A stretch of DNA of 64,000 bases from Alphaproteobacteria bacterium (lineage in GTDB: Bacteria > Pseudomonadota > Alphaproteobacteria > TMED109), in assembly GCA_022825235.1 (NCBI GenBank), contig JAJDYI010000007.1, positions 1 through 64,000 of the forward strand, written 5' to 3'. The position numbers were made by a program, and so were the translations under genes. The stretch's first letter is position 1. Every line of letters begins with the position of its first letter. Positions 28,709 through 38,260 of this stretch are shown one piece after another. The notes under the pieces are model-generated. The model saw nothing but the letters and a program-made list of their open reading frames with translations, had not been told where the DNA came from and made no database searches.

Positions 28709-29242
28709 ATGCTCGACATTGGCTGGACGGAAGTCCTTGTCATCAGTGTGGTGGTGCTCTTTGTCGTCGGGCCCCGGGACATACCGAAAGTTCTCCGAAC
28801 GGTGGGGCAGTGGGCCGGGAAAATCCGGGCGCTGGCCAAGGAATTCCGTGAATCCGTCGACGATGCCGTCCGCGAGGCCGAGCTTGACGAGGTCCGCAAG
28901 ACCGTCGAGGCGGCCCGGGGCGGATTTCGCGACGAGATCAGGGCCACGGTAGACCCGGGCGGCGAGCTCACGCGCTCGCTGCAGGACGTCCGGGTGCCGT
29001 CCGAATCGAAGAAGCCCGGGAACGCGACCGCGGAGGAGGAGGACGCGCCGGCCGAGCCGGTCGCAGCTCCACTCAGCCCGCCGCCGGCGCGCCCGCCGAC
29101 CGTGTCGGGCGGTACGCCGGTTCCGCAGCCGGCCGGAGCGACCGCCCGCGCCCAGTCAGAGACCAAGGAAGCCGCCTCTCGTCCGGTCGGATTGCGCCAT
29201 CTCGGCGCGACCGACCCCGAACCGGGCAAGGACGAGGCATAG
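28709..29242 (+). CDS. tatB: Sec-independent protein translocase TatB
   Basis: TatB forms the substrate receptor with TatC. It has 177 residues: the N-terminal helix starts MLDIGWTEVLVISVVVLFVVGPRD, with the TatB-specific GPRDIPKVLR hinge, a long amphipathic helix, and a proline-rich acidic tail from about residue 95. I use ATG at 28709; a TTG codon directly before it is an alternative. Confidence 0.95.
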   Translation: MLDIGWTEVLVISVVVLFVVGPRDIPKVLRTVGQWAGKIRALAKEFRESVDDAVREAELDEVRKTVEAARGGFRDEIRATVDPGGELTRSLQDVRVPSESKKPGNATAEEEDAPAEPVAAPLSPPPARPPTVSGGTPVPQPAGATARAQSETKEAASRPVGLRHLGATDPEPGKDEA

Positions 29243-29251
29243 TTTCCGCAT

Positions 29252-30148
29252 ATGGCGTCGCGCACGGATCGAGATGAAGCGGAGATCGAAGCCTCCAGGG
29301 CACCGTTAATCGACCACCTCATCGAACTGCGGGACCGTCTGAAGTGGGCGGTCATCGCGTTCTTTGTTTGCTTCGTGATCGCCTACGTCTTTGCCGAGGA
29401 CATCTACGCCTTCCTGGTGAGACCCCTCGCGAAGATCTACGAACAGCGCGGCGTCGAAAATCCGCGCATGATCTATACGGCCCTGACCGAGGCGTTCTTC
29501 ACTTACCTGAAGGTGTCGTTCTACACCGCGCTGTTCGTTTCCTTCCCGGTCATCGCGACGCAGCTCTACAAGTTCGCGGCCCCCGGCCTGTACCGGACCG
29601 AACGCCATGCCTTCCTGCCGTTCCTGGTGGCGACACCCGTGCTGTTCGCTCTGGGCGCCGCGCTGGTCTACTCGTTCATCTTTCCACTCGCCTGGTCGTT
29701 CTTTCTCTCGTTCCAGACTGCACCCGTCGATACCGGCCTGGCGATTGAGCTCGAGGCGAAGGTCAACGAGTACCTCTCGCTTGTCCTGAAGCTCATGTTC
29801 GCCTTCGGGCTGGCATTCCAGCTGCCCGTCGCCATCACCCTGCTGGCGCGGGCCGGACTCACGACTGCGGATGCCCTGCGCCGACGGCGAAAATATGCGG
29901 TCGTAATCGCCTTCGTCGGGGCGGCCCTCCTGACGCCCCCGGACCTGATCAGCCAGGTCGGCCTCGGAATTCCTATCATCGTCCTGTTCGAGATCTCGAT
30001 CCTCCTGGCTGCAGCCATGGAGCGCCGCTACGCGCGGGGCGAGGATGAGGATCTCGCCGACAACGAGGGCGACGATCCGGACGACGGCCCGGACGACGGT
30101 GGGCCGGACGATGACATTCCGGAAACCGACTACCACATGGGCAGGTAG
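29252..30148 (+). CDS. tatC: Sec-independent protein translocase TatC
   Basis: TatC recognises the twin-arginine signal. It has 298 residues with six transmembrane helices; the N-terminal [14 protein letters not shown] segment and the first periplasmic loop with [13 protein letters not shown] are hallmarks. The cytoplasmic tail is unusually acidic, with runs of aspartate and glycine (about residues 265-290). It lies 9 bases after tatB and 11 bases before serS, the typical tatABC-serS alphaproteobacterial arrangement. Confidence 0.97.
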   Translation: MASRTDRDEAEIEASRAPLIDHLIELRDRLKWAVIAFFVCFVIAYVFAEDIYAFLVRPLAKIYEQRGVENPRMIYTALTEAFFTYLKVSFYTALFVSFPVIATQLYKFAAPGLYRTERHAFLPFLVATPVLFALGAALVYSFIFPLAWSFFLSFQTAPVDTGLAIELEAKVNEYLSLVLKLMFAFGLAFQLPVAITLLARAGLTTADALRRRRKYAVVIAFVGAALLTPPDLISQVGLGIPIIVLFEISILLAAAMERRYARGEDEDLADNEGDDPDDGPDDGGPDDDIPETDYHMGR

Positions 30149-30159
30149 GCGGGCACGTC

Positions 30160-31440
30160 ATGTTTGCGATGGCGTGGATTCGTGAGCACCCGGATGCGTT
30201 CGACGCCGGGTTGGCGCGCCGCGGGCTCGCACCGCGGGCGACCGCCGTCCTTGAGCTTGATGCCCGGCGGCGCAAGTGCCTGACCGACCTGCAGGCGGCG
30301 CAGACCGAGCGGAATACGGCCAGTCGCGAGATCGGTGTGCGGAAGGCTGCCGGCGACGATGCGGCCGAGCTGATCCAGCGGGTAGGCTCGCTGAAGAAAG
30401 CCATCCCCGAACTCCAGGAACGCGCGGACCAGCTGGGTGCCGAACTCCGCGAGCAGCTTGCGGAACTCCCCAATCTGCCGGCCGCTGAGGTCCCGGACGG
30501 CCCCGACGAGCGAGCCAACCGCGAGCTTCGCCGCTGGGGCGAGCCGCCCGCGTTCGCCTTCGAGCCTCGGGATCATGTGGCCCTGGGCGAAGCGCTCCGG
30601 CTGATGGATTTCCAGCGTTCGGCCCGCATGTCGGGTGCACGGTTCGTGATCCTCTCAGGCGCGCTGGCCCGACTGGAGCGCGCCCTGACCACCTTCATGA
30701 TGGACCTGCAGACCGAGGAGCACGGCTATCAGGAAGTGAGCCCGCCGACGCTCGTCCGCGAAACCGCGCTGTACGGAACCGGCCAGTTGCCGAAGTTCGC
30801 GGAGGATCTGTTTCACACGACGGATGGACGGTGGCTCATACCCACCGCGGAGGTGCCGCTGACCAACCTGGTCGCAGACGAGATCCAGGACGGTGCCGTC
30901 CTGCCGCTCCGGTATACCGCCCTGACGCCGTGCTACCGGGCGGAGGCAGGGGCCGGCGGCCGCGACAACCGCGGCATGATCCGCATGCACCAGTTCAGCA
31001 AGGTCGAGCTGGTTTCCGTCACGCAGCCCGAGGAATCCGACGCGGAGCTGGAACGGATGACCGGCTGTGCCGAAGCGGTCTTGCAGCGCCTCGGGCTCGC
31101 GTACCGGGTGGTCCTTCTGTCGAGCGGCGACATGGGCTTTGCCGCGTGCCAGACGTACGACCTTGAGGTCTGGCTGCCGGGTCAGCAGGCGTTCCGGGAA
31201 ATATCGAGCTGCTCCAACTGTGGGGATTTTCAGGCCCGCCGCATGAATGCGCGGTTTCGCAGTCCAGACTCGGGGGAGCTTCGATTCGTCCACACGCTGA
31301 ACGGTTCAGGTGTGGCCGCCGGTCGGCTGCTGATCGCCGTAATGGAGAACTACCAGGCAGCCGACGGCTCCATCACGGTCCCCGCTGCCCTGCAGCCCTA
31401 TCTGGGCGGCCTCGACCGGATTTCCGCCGCCTCCGATTGA
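30160..31440 (+). CDS. serS: Serine--tRNA ligase
   Basis: A class II synthetase of 426 residues that charges tRNA-Ser. The N-terminal coiled-coil tRNA-binding arm (about 30-105) is followed by the catalytic core with motif 2 ([22 protein letters not shown]) split around its arginine, and motif 3 ([16 protein letters not shown]). The start is ATG at 30160 or 30169 (MAWIREHPD), the latter closer to homologues. The tRNA-Ser gene at 32.5 kb is one of its substrates. Confidence 0.96.
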   Translation: MFAMAWIREHPDAFDAGLARRGLAPRATAVLELDARRRKCLTDLQAAQTERNTASREIGVRKAAGDDAAELIQRVGSLKKAIPELQERADQLGAELREQLAELPNLPAAEVPDGPDERANRELRRWGEPPAFAFEPRDHVALGEALRLMDFQRSARMSGARFVILSGALARLERALTTFMMDLQTEEHGYQEVSPPTLVRETALYGTGQLPKFAEDLFHTTDGRWLIPTAEVPLTNLVADEIQDGAVLPLRYTALTPCYRAEAGAGGRDNRGMIRMHQFSKVELVSVTQPEESDAELERMTGCAEAVLQRLGLAYRVVLLSSGDMGFAACQTYDLEVWLPGQQAFREISSCSNCGDFQARRMNARFRSPDSGELRFVHTLNGSGVAAGRLLIAVMENYQAADGSITVPAALQPYLGGLDRISAASD

Positions 31441-31471
31441 AACCGGCTATCGCACCCACAGGAGACCCTCG

Positions 31472-32452
31472 ATGGAGTATGTGAACTTTGGACGCACGGG
31501 TACCAAAGTGTCGAAGCTTTGCCTCGGCATGATGACGTTCGGCACGCCAGGCTGGCGCGACTACGTGATGGAGGAAGGGCCCAGCCGACCGATCATCAAG
31601 GCGGCTGTGGACGCCGGCATCAATTTCTTCGATACCGCGAACGTCTATGCACTGGGGGGCAGCGAGGAAGTCACGGGCCGGGTGCTGGGGAGCCTCCTTC
31701 GGCGCCACGAGTACGTGCTGGCAACCAAGGTGTTTCAGCGCATGGGCGACGGTCCGAACGACGGTGGCCTGTCACGCAAGCACATCATGGAAAGCATCGA
31801 CGCATCGCTCGGTCGACTCGGCACCGACTACGTTGACCTCTACATCATTCACCGCTGGGATTACGAAACTCCGATCGAGGAAACGATGGAGGCGCTGCAC
31901 GACGTCGTGCGCGCCGGAAAGGCGCTGTACGTCGGGGCGTCCAGCATGTACGCCTGGCAGTTCATGAAAGCCCAGGCGGTGGCGCGGCAGCACGGCTGGA
32001 CTCCGTTCGTGTCGATGCAGAATCACTACAACCTGATCTATCGGGAGGAAGAGCGGGAGATGATCCCGCTTTGCCTCGATCAGGGCATTGCCGTCACTCC
32101 CTGGAGCCCGCTGGCCCGAGGCTTTCTCGTGGGCAACCGGCACCGCCAAGGAGGAGGCGGCACCGTCCGCGCCAAGACCGACGACATCGCCCAGAGCATG
32201 TACTACCGGGACCTTGACTTCGCGATCGCCGACCGGGTTGGAGAAATTGCTGAGCGTCTGGGAGCCTCCCGCCCGGAGATAGCCCTCAGCTGGCTGTTGG
32301 CGCAACCGGCCGTTACCGCACCGATCGTCGGGGTGTCGAGCCAGGAACAGCTGGCCACGCTGTTGAAGGCAGTCGACCGAACGCTCGATGCAGGCGATCT
32401 GGAGTATTTGGAAGAACTCTACGAGCCGCGCGCCGTCGCCGGGCATTCCTGA
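31472..32452 (+). CDS. Aldo/keto reductase
   Basis: A 326-residue NADPH-dependent TIM-barrel oxidoreductase. The catalytic tetrad is complete: D54 and Y59 in DTANVYALGG, K86 in LATKVF and H127 in YIIHRWD. The FMGASSMYAW-like turn reads VGASSMYAWQ, and SWLLAQPAVTAPIVG lies before the cofactor helix. It resembles the YajO/AKR11-14 group, which reduce sugar or aldehyde substrates. It has its own ribosome site (AGGAGA) 31 bases after serS. The substrate is not predictable. Confidence 0.9.
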   Translation: MEYVNFGRTGTKVSKLCLGMMTFGTPGWRDYVMEEGPSRPIIKAAVDAGINFFDTANVYALGGSEEVTGRVLGSLLRRHEYVLATKVFQRMGDGPNDGGLSRKHIMESIDASLGRLGTDYVDLYIIHRWDYETPIEETMEALHDVVRAGKALYVGASSMYAWQFMKAQAVARQHGWTPFVSMQNHYNLIYREEEREMIPLCLDQGIAVTPWSPLARGFLVGNRHRQGGGGTVRAKTDDIAQSMYYRDLDFAIADRVGEIAERLGASRPEIALSWLLAQPAVTAPIVGVSSQEQLATLLKAVDRTLDAGDLEYLEELYEPRAVAGHS

Positions 32453-32460
32453 GTCTGGAT

Positions 32461-32550
32461 TGGCGGATGGGGAGGGATTCGAACCCCCGGATTCCTTGCG
32501 GAATCGCCGGTTTTCAAGACCGGTGCTTTCGACCACTCAGCCACCCATCC
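32461..32550 (-). tRNA. tRNA-Ser (anticodon UGA)
   Basis: Reading the minus strand from 32550, the acceptor GGATGGG pairs with CCCATCC, followed by G and an encoded CCA. The D-arm is GGCTGAGTGGTCGAAAGC, and the anticodon loop CTTGAAA (stem ACCGG/CCGGT-type) gives anticodon TGA. A long variable arm (GATTCCGCAAGGAATC) marks a class II tRNA. The T-arm is GGGGGTTCGAATCCCTC. Length is 90 bases. It lies between convergent-reading frames and just 8 bases past the aldo/keto reductase stop. Confidence 0.97.
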
Positions 32551-32570
32551 GGTTGGTGCAGCCGGCGCGA

Positions 32571-32600
32571 AGACTACGGCGATAACGTGACACCTGCCAA
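32571..32600 (-). promoter_or_regulatory. Candidate tRNA-Ser promoter
   Basis: On the minus strand TTGGCA (32600-32595) and TAGTCT (32576-32571) are separated by 18 bases and lie about 21 bases before the tRNA 5' end. The -35 is good and the -10 is poor. Confidence 0.35.
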
Positions 32601-32668
32601 CGTCTGATCCCGCAAGCCGGCACCGCCCGGCGCATGTCCATCTGAGCAGCGAGCCCCGCCAAGAACCT

Positions 32669-34351
32669 ATGAGCAGCAGCCAACAAACCATACCCGTCGG
32701 CGATCTGGTCGCCGATTTTCTCGATGCGATCGGGGTTGCCACCGTGTTCGGCGTGGTCTCGATCCACAACATCCCAATACTGGACGCCATCGGACGCCGG
32801 AACGCGATCCGTTTCGTGATGGGGCGTGGCGAGGCCGGCGCCGGGCACATGGCAGATGCCTATGCCCGCGTATCGGGCGGGCTCGGTGTCCTGGTCACGA
32901 GCACGGGCCCGGGAGCGGCGAACGCTTCGGGGGCCCTGGTCGAAGCCGGGTTTGCCGGCACGCCGTTGCTGCACCTGACCGGCCAGACTGCGAGCGGTTA
33001 TCTGGACCGCGGCCAGGGCCCGGTGCATGACGTGCCGGATCAGCTCGGCATGCTTGACTCGGTATCCAAGGCGGCATTTCGGGTGCGGAGTACGGAGACT
33101 GCCTTCGGGACGCTCGTGCAGGCCGCCACCTTGGCGCTGACGCCGCCGACCGGCCCGGTCAGCGTCGAGATTCCGATCGATATTCAGCGGGACACGCTCA
33201 CCCGGCCGGGGGAATTGGAATTCCTGTCCCTGCCGGTACCGCGTCCCGATCCCGGTGCGACAGCCGGCCTCGATGCGATCGCAGCACGGGTCGCGAACGC
33301 GCGCCGCCCGCTGCTATGGACCGGCAACGGAGCCAAGCATGCTCGCGCCGCGGTGGAACGCTGGCTGCAGCTCGGCATCCCGTTGGCGACGAGCTGGAAC
33401 GGCCGCGGCGTCGTGCCGGAAGAGAGTCCGCTGGTCCTCGGTCCCCTCATGACCACGCCCGAGTGCGTCGAGTTCCTGGGCTCCGTCGATCTCCTGGTGG
33501 TCGCCGGGTGTCGACTTCGTGGACAGGAAACCGTCGACATGAGCATGCCGCTTCCGGAAAGCCGGATTCACATTGACGTGAACCCCATGGCGTCCGGGCG
33601 CACGTACAGCGCTGACCTCTTTCATGTGGGCGAGGCCGGGGCGGCCCTCGATGCCATCGCCGGGCGACTTGAAGCGGTATCGCTCTCGATCGACGCCGGG
33701 CACGCCGCTGCGGTTACTGAAACCAGGGATCGGGCAGTGGCCAGCTATGTGGACGGACTGAATGCGTACCGGGAATTCCCGGCCCGCCTGCGCGAAGCGA
33801 TACCACGGGATGCCGTCTGGGTTCGCGACATCACGCTCGCGAACAGCACGTGGGGTAACCGGATTTTCCCGCTCAGCGATCCGCGCACAAACGTCTTTCC
33901 GGTTAGCGCGGCGATTGGCCCGGGGCTGCCGTTCGGCATCGGCGCGGCCATTGGGGCCAAGGGCCGGAAGGTCGTCTCCATGTGCGGAGACGGCGGTTTC
34001 TGTCTCAGCCTGGCCGAGGTGTGGACCGCGGTGCAGGAGCAGTCGGACGTCGTCTTCGTCGTCATGAACGACAACGGATACGGCGTGATCCGGCACATCC
34101 AGGACGCGCTGTACGGCGGCCGGCACTTCTTTGGCGATCTTCTGGCCCCGGATTTTCAGCAGTTGGCGGCGCTGGCCGGGCTGCACTTTGCGCGGGTACA
34201 GGCGGTGGATCAGCTTGACGGGGCCATGCGGGAGGCGCTGGCGGTAAGTGGGCCGGCGCTGGTCGAGATCGACATGGCGGCGATCGGTGAGTACCCGCGC
34301 TACTTCAGGCCCCCGCCGTACACGCGACAGAGTGACCGGACAAGTTCCTGA
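32669..34351 (+). CDS. Thiamine diphosphate-dependent enzyme (acetolactate synthase-like)
   Basis: A 560-residue three-domain ThDP enzyme: pyrimidine-binding domain (about 5-180) with the cofactor-activating glutamate in MGRGEAGAGHMADAYAR, a central domain (about 195-330), and the pyrophosphate-binding domain with GDGGF...NDNGYG, the metal/ThDP motif. It resembles the acetolactate synthase/benzoylformate decarboxylase group. No small regulatory IlvH subunit is adjacent, and the pathway neighbours of branched-chain synthesis are absent, so a decarboxylase or carboligase with another 2-oxoacid substrate is as likely as acetolactate synthase. Confidence 0.85.
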   Translation: MSSSQQTIPVGDLVADFLDAIGVATVFGVVSIHNIPILDAIGRRNAIRFVMGRGEAGAGHMADAYARVSGGLGVLVTSTGPGAANASGALVEAGFAGTPLLHLTGQTASGYLDRGQGPVHDVPDQLGMLDSVSKAAFRVRSTETAFGTLVQAATLALTPPTGPVSVEIPIDIQRDTLTRPGELEFLSLPVPRPDPGATAGLDAIAARVANARRPLLWTGNGAKHARAAVERWLQLGIPLATSWNGRGVVPEESPLVLGPLMTTPECVEFLGSVDLLVVAGCRLRGQETVDMSMPLPESRIHIDVNPMASGRTYSADLFHVGEAGAALDAIAGRLEAVSLSIDAGHAAAVTETRDRAVASYVDGLNAYREFPARLREAIPRDAVWVRDITLANSTWGNRIFPLSDPRTNVFPVSAAIGPGLPFGIGAAIGAKGRKVVSMCGDGGFCLSLAEVWTAVQEQSDVVFVVMNDNGYGVIRHIQDALYGGRHFFGDLLAPDFQQLAALAGLHFARVQAVDQLDGAMREALAVSGPALVEIDMAAIGEYPRYFRPPPYTRQSDRTSS

Positions 34352-34450
34352 GGCGACACAAGATCGCAACTACGGCCCCGGTGGGGTTTGATGGTTCGTG
34401 CGACTGGCGCCGGTCCCCGGCTCGTCGTGCGTCGGGGAATGCCCCTCCTG

Positions 34451-35188
34451 CTACCCGTCGATAGCCGCGAACTGCCTCAGGACTTCCTGGTGCATTAACC
34501 GCTCGAACGCGTCTTCCTTGGGCGCCGCCTCGATGCGCGCAAGCAGTTCCTCGGCCTGACCTCGGAAGTCGTCTGCATCGAGCTGCAAGAGCCCGATGGC
34601 ATAGCCGGCCATCACGATGACATTGTCGGGTGCGAGTTCCGTCGCGCGCTGGAAGTGGGCGAGCGCCGCATCTTCGCTGGCGCCGTAGATCACGGCACCC
34701 AGGAAACCGGCCGCATCGATGATCTTGGCGTGCCAGCCGCCGACCGCCAGATGCCCGTACACGAAGTCGGGATCAATCTCGAGGCCCCGTTTCATCGACT
34801 CGATCGTCTTCTCGGCGTAGCCGCCACTCAAGGCCTGGGTGGTCGGAAGCGTTTCCGCGTACCGTCCCATGGCATGCGCCAACTCCTGATGCGCGAGCTT
34901 GTTTGAGTCGTCGAGTTCGACGGCTCGCTCGCCCAGACCGACGGCCCGGGAGAGCACAGCCTGCTTCTCTTCCTTCGTCTCGGCGAGATGATGCCCGTAG
35001 ATCGCCAGGGCTTGCGCGGCCAGGGCATACCCTTCCGACGTGCCGATCGCCTCGCCAAGATCCGCCGCCTCGAGGAACCTGCCCTCGAAACGGGCCGTCG
35101 TCACGTCTTCGATGGTCTGCGCGGCGGCTGCTCCCGAGGCCACGATGACGATTGCGAGCAGCGCGAACGGTCTTGCAAGTTTGGCCAC
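34451..35188 (-). CDS. Periplasmic TPR-like protein
   Basis: A 245-residue secreted protein: signal peptide MAKLARPFALLAIVIVAS... ends at about residue 24 (AAAAQ-TI). The mature part is helical with TPR-like units: one around the KLAHQELAHAMGRYAET stretch, one at IESMKRGLEIDPDFVYGHLA, and a clear one at AALAHFQRATELAPDNVIV. I chose GTG at 35188, which has AGAGG about 7 bases upstream and gives a compact signal peptide; ATG at 35212 has no ribosome site. A role in protein-protein contacts in the envelope is likely; its partner is unknown. Confidence 0.75.
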   Translation of the reverse strand: MAKLARPFALLAIVIVASGAAAAQTIEDVTTARFEGRFLEAADLGEAIGTSEGYALAAQALAIYGHHLAETKEEKQAVLSRAVGLGERAVELDDSNKLAHQELAHAMGRYAETLPTTQALSGGYAEKTIESMKRGLEIDPDFVYGHLAVGGWHAKIIDAAGFLGAVIYGASEDAALAHFQRATELAPDNVIVMAGYAIGLLQLDADDFRGQAEELLARIEAAPKEDAFERLMHQEVLRQFAAIDG

Positions 35189-35491
35189 AGGACACCTCTG
35201 GGGTTGCGTCATGGATGGGCACGGATTGTACCGGCTGCCGCGCCTCGTTCCACCGTGGTCGCCTCGCCGCATCAGGGAGCATCCGCGACTCGGGACCCGC
35301 ATGCCGTGGTGTCCAGGCTTGCGTCGCCGCCCGTGCAGCGCGAAGACGAGCGAAATCGGGCACCGGAGTTCGCCCCAACGCGTCAGACGGCTAGCTGGAT
35401 GGCGGTCGCAAATGTTCGGCCGCATATCGCCGGCGCGATGCGGCTCCGGCTATCGCATCGCTGGAACCGCACTCGCTAGAGTGCGGTTCGG
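35189..35491. promoter_or_regulatory. Divergent region between the TPR gene and glpK
   Basis: This 303-base gap must carry promoters for the TPR protein and glpK. No convincing sigma-70 pair is visible. The one clear signal is the perfect inverted repeat at its right end, immediately before glpK, listed separately. I see no RNA gene or extra coding frame with a ribosome site. Confidence 0.4.
35464..35489 (+). promoter_or_regulatory. Perfect inverted repeat at the glpK start
   Basis: GAACCGCACTC and GAGTGCGGTTC, 11 bases each and perfectly complementary, flank the loop GCTA. The right arm ends two bases before the glpK ATG at 35492. No T-run follows, so it is not an intrinsic terminator. It is either a repressor operator or an RNA stem that hides the ribosome-binding region. 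Confidence 0.7.
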
Positions 35492-36994
35492 ATGAACGGC
35501 ACCATGACACAACCTGCGCTCCTCGCCATCGATCAGGGGACCAGCAGCAGCCGGGCCATCGTGTTCGGCCTCGACGGGAGCCCGCTGATAGTCGCCCAGG
35601 AAGCGATCGCTTCACGGTATCCCGCTGACGGTTGGGTCGAGCAGGATCCTGAGGAGATTTGGCGCGCTACGCTCTCGACGTGTCGTGCCGCCGTTCGCGC
35701 CGCGGACGACCAGGGACTGGCGATCGTCGCTGCCGGTATTGCCAATCAGCGCGAAACGACGCTGGTGTGGGACCGAGTCACGGGCCGACCTGTCTACAAC
35801 GCGATCGTCTGGCAGGACCGCCGGGGGGCGACACGCTGCGCCGAACTTCGACGAGAGGGGCTTGCGCCGGCGATTTCGAGGGCGACCGGCCTGGTTCCAG
35901 ATTCCTATTTTTCCGCGACCAAGCTCGAATGGTTGCTCGGGCACGTCGGGGCGAACGGTGCGGGGGCCCCAAGTGACGCCCTGGCGTTCGGGACGATTGA
36001 CAGCTTCCTGCTGTGGCGCCTTACCGGCGGCCGCGTGCACGCGACCGACGCCACCAACGCTTCGCGCACCATGCTGTTCAACATCGCTACCCAGCAATGG
36101 GACCCGGATCTGCTTCAGCTGTTCGGGGTAGCCCGTTCGGTGCTGCCGGAAGTCCGGGACAGCGTGGCCGACTATGGAACGATCGATGCCGCATTGTTCG
36201 GAGACGGGATCCCGATCTGCGGCGTGGCCGGTGACCAGCAGGCGGCGGCGGTGGGCCAGGCATGCTTCTCGCCGGGCATGGCCAAGTGCACGTACGGAAC
36301 GGGCGCGTTCCTGCTGATCAACGTCGGGAGCGATCTGCCGGAACCCGGGGGCGGGCTGCTGGGGACCGTAGGTTCCCGAATCGGAAATCAGGTCAGCTAC
36401 GCCATCGAAGGCACAATCTTCAATGCCGGCGGCACGATGCAGTGGCTAAGCAAAACCCTTCGGCTGGTGGCTGATCCTGCCCGATCCTCCGGGTTGGCCG
36501 GGACGGTGCAGGACAACGGCGGAGTCGTGCTGGTACCGGCATTTACCGGATTGGGGGCGCCGCACTGGGATCCGGAAGCACGCGGCGGGGTCTTCGGTTT
36601 GACGCGTGATACGACGCCGGCGCACATCGTGCGCGCGGGTCTGGAAGCGGTCGCCTACCAGACCCACGATCTGGTTTCGGCAGCCGGCGGGCTCGGCCGG
36701 GACGGTCGGCTTCGGGTCGACGGGGCAATGGCCAACAACGACTGGCTCATGCAGTTTCTCGCGGACACCCTTGACGCGCCCGTGGAGCGGCCGCTGGTGA
36801 GCGAGACGACCGCTCTCGGGGCGGCTTTCTTGGCGGGCCTCGGCGCCGGGATCTACGGCGATACCCGGGAGTTGAGAAGGCTTTGGAAGGAAGACCGCTG
36901 CTTCGAACCGACCGGCGCCGATCCTTCCGCCGACCTTGCGCTTTGGCAGGAATGTGTCCAGCGCGTGCGGCGGACCGGCGACGCCGTGTCCTGA
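35492..36994 (+). CDS. glpK: Glycerol kinase
   Basis: GlpK phosphorylates glycerol to sn-glycerol 3-phosphate with ATP. It has 500 residues, FGGY-family. The N-terminal phosphate-binding AIDQGTSSSRAIVF, the GWVEQDPEEIW and NQRETTLVWDR substrate segments, and the adenosine motif (DGAMANNDWLMQFLAD) are in place; the family's FGGY signature around TYGTGAFLLIN is intact. No glycerol facilitator, GlpD or GlpR is adjacent. The start may be ATG at 35492 or 35504; neither has a strong ribosome site, which matters given the hairpin directly upstream. Confidence 0.95.
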   Translation: MNGTMTQPALLAIDQGTSSSRAIVFGLDGSPLIVAQEAIASRYPADGWVEQDPEEIWRATLSTCRAAVRAADDQGLAIVAAGIANQRETTLVWDRVTGRPVYNAIVWQDRRGATRCAELRREGLAPAISRATGLVPDSYFSATKLEWLLGHVGANGAGAPSDALAFGTIDSFLLWRLTGGRVHATDATNASRTMLFNIATQQWDPDLLQLFGVARSVLPEVRDSVADYGTIDAALFGDGIPICGVAGDQQAAAVGQACFSPGMAKCTYGTGAFLLINVGSDLPEPGGGLLGTVGSRIGNQVSYAIEGTIFNAGGTMQWLSKTLRLVADPARSSGLAGTVQDNGGVVLVPAFTGLGAPHWDPEARGGVFGLTRDTTPAHIVRAGLEAVAYQTHDLVSAAGGLGRDGRLRVDGAMANNDWLMQFLADTLDAPVERPLVSETTALGAAFLAGLGAGIYGDTRELRRLWKEDRCFEPTGADPSADLALWQECVQRVRRTGDAVS

Positions 36995-37192
36995 GCGACC
37001 CGCCGGATCCGGCGTCGGTCGACGGGCCATCGTTCGGCTGGCCGCGCCGTCCCGCTTGCAAAATTCGTTCGTTGCGCCTAGACGAAGGCCAGTACTCACA
37101 CGGGATCGGCCCGGCGTTGTCTGCGCCCGGCCTTCCGGTGCCGGATTTCCGGTTTCTCCCGTGGCGGCTCAACCGGATAAAGGAGCTCCCGA

Positions 37193-38260
37193 GTGTCCAT
37201 TCCTCACTTCACGATGCGCCAGCTCCTGGAAGCTGGCGTGCACTTCGGTCACATGGTTCGCCGATGGAATCCACGGATGGCCCCGTTCATCCACAGCGAA
37301 CGTGACGGCATACACATCATCGATCTGCAGCAGACCGTGCCGATGCTGTACGCGGCCCTGGCGTTTCTGCGGGAAGTCGCGGCCGGCGGGGGCCGCGTCC
37401 TGTTCGTCGGCACCAAGCGGCAGGCACAGCGCCCAGTTGAAGAGCACGCCCTGCGGTGTGGTCAGCACTACGTCAACCAGCGCTGGCTTGGCGGCATGCT
37501 GACCAACTGGAAGACGATCTCCAAATCCATCGACCGCCTGAAGCAAATGGAACAGCGGTTGGAGGAAGATGAGGGCAACCTCCCAAAGAAGGAGGTACTG
37601 AACCTGCAACGTCAGCGCGTGAAACTGCTCCGCTCGCTCGGCGGAATCCGTGAAATGGGCGGGCTGCCGGACGCCATGGTGGTCGTTGATACCAATCACG
37701 AGCGCATCGCCGTAGCCGAGGCCAGGTCACTGGGGATCCCTGTTATCGCCGTCCTGGACACGAATTCAGACCCGGTGGGGATCGATTACCCGATCCCGGG
37801 CAACGATGACGCCACGCGCGCGGTGATTCTGTACTGCGAGCTGGCCGCCAACGCAGTGCTGGGCGGGCTGGAAGAGGAGCAGAAGCTGGCCGGAGTTGAT
37901 GTCGGCGCATCGGAGGAGGGAGGCGTTGGAGACACGTCGCTCGATGTGGGCGACGAGACGGCCGAGGCCGACACGACGGCTCCGGCAGCACTGGCTGCCG
38001 ATGCGGCCGTACCCGTGGAGCCCCCGGGCGAAGCCGCAGCGACCGCACCCGTCAATTCCTCTGATGAAGCGGAACCGGCGGCAGCAGGCACCGGAGACGA
38101 GACGGTGCCTGAGGAGGCCGGATCGGCAGAGGTCGCGTCCGAGGAGGCCGGATCGACAGAGGTCACGTCCGAGGAGGCCGGGTCGGCAGAGGCTGCACCC
38201 GAGGAGACTGTCTCGCCCGAAGCGGCCGTGCAGGAAACGGTCGGGGAGACAGAACAATGA
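37193..38260 (+). CDS. rpsB: Small ribosomal subunit protein S2 with an acidic repeat tail
   Basis: S2 sits on the back of the 30S subunit. Residues 1 to about 230 are normal S2, with MRQLLEAGVHFGH, RWLGGMLTNW and the INGDAxRA-like nucleotide end replaced by PGNDDATRAVILYC. The protein then continues for about 110 residues of acidic, alanine/proline-rich, low-complexity sequence that includes a tandem 10-residue repeat. The usual length is about 240-260; here it is 355. The start is GTG at 37193, with AAGGAG 8 bases upstream. The stop overlaps tsf (ATGA). Confidence 0.95.
   Translation: MSIPHFTMRQLLEAGVHFGHMVRRWNPRMAPFIHSERDGIHIIDLQQTVPMLYAALAFLREVAAGGGRVLFVGTKRQAQRPVEEHALRCGQHYVNQRWLGGMLTNWKTISKSIDRLKQMEQRLEEDEGNLPKKEVLNLQRQRVKLLRSLGGIREMGGLPDAMVVVDTNHERIAVAEARSLGIPVIAVLDTNSDPVGIDYPIPGNDDATRAVILYCELAANAVLGGLEEEQKLAGVDVGASEEGGVGDTSLDVGDETAEADTTAPAALAADAAVPVEPPGEAAATAPVNSSDEAEPAAAGTGDETVPEEAGSAEVASEEAGSTEVTSEEAGSAEAAPEETVSPEAAVQETVGETEQ
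38111..38208 (+). repeat. Tandem 30-base repeat in the 3' end of rpsB
   Basis: Three 30-base units starting at 38111, 38141 and 38171, each opening GAGGAGGCCGG, plus a partial fourth. The translation is EEAGSAEVAS, EEAGSTEVTS and EEAGSAEAAP. The units differ at only a few positions, mostly between the second and third, suggesting recent duplication within the S2 tail. Confidence 0.92.

Noticed and set aside
37001-37014. CGCCGGATCCGGCG palindrome after glpK as a terminator
   Set aside because: There is no loop or T-run, so it does not fit an intrinsic terminator; it may be chance.
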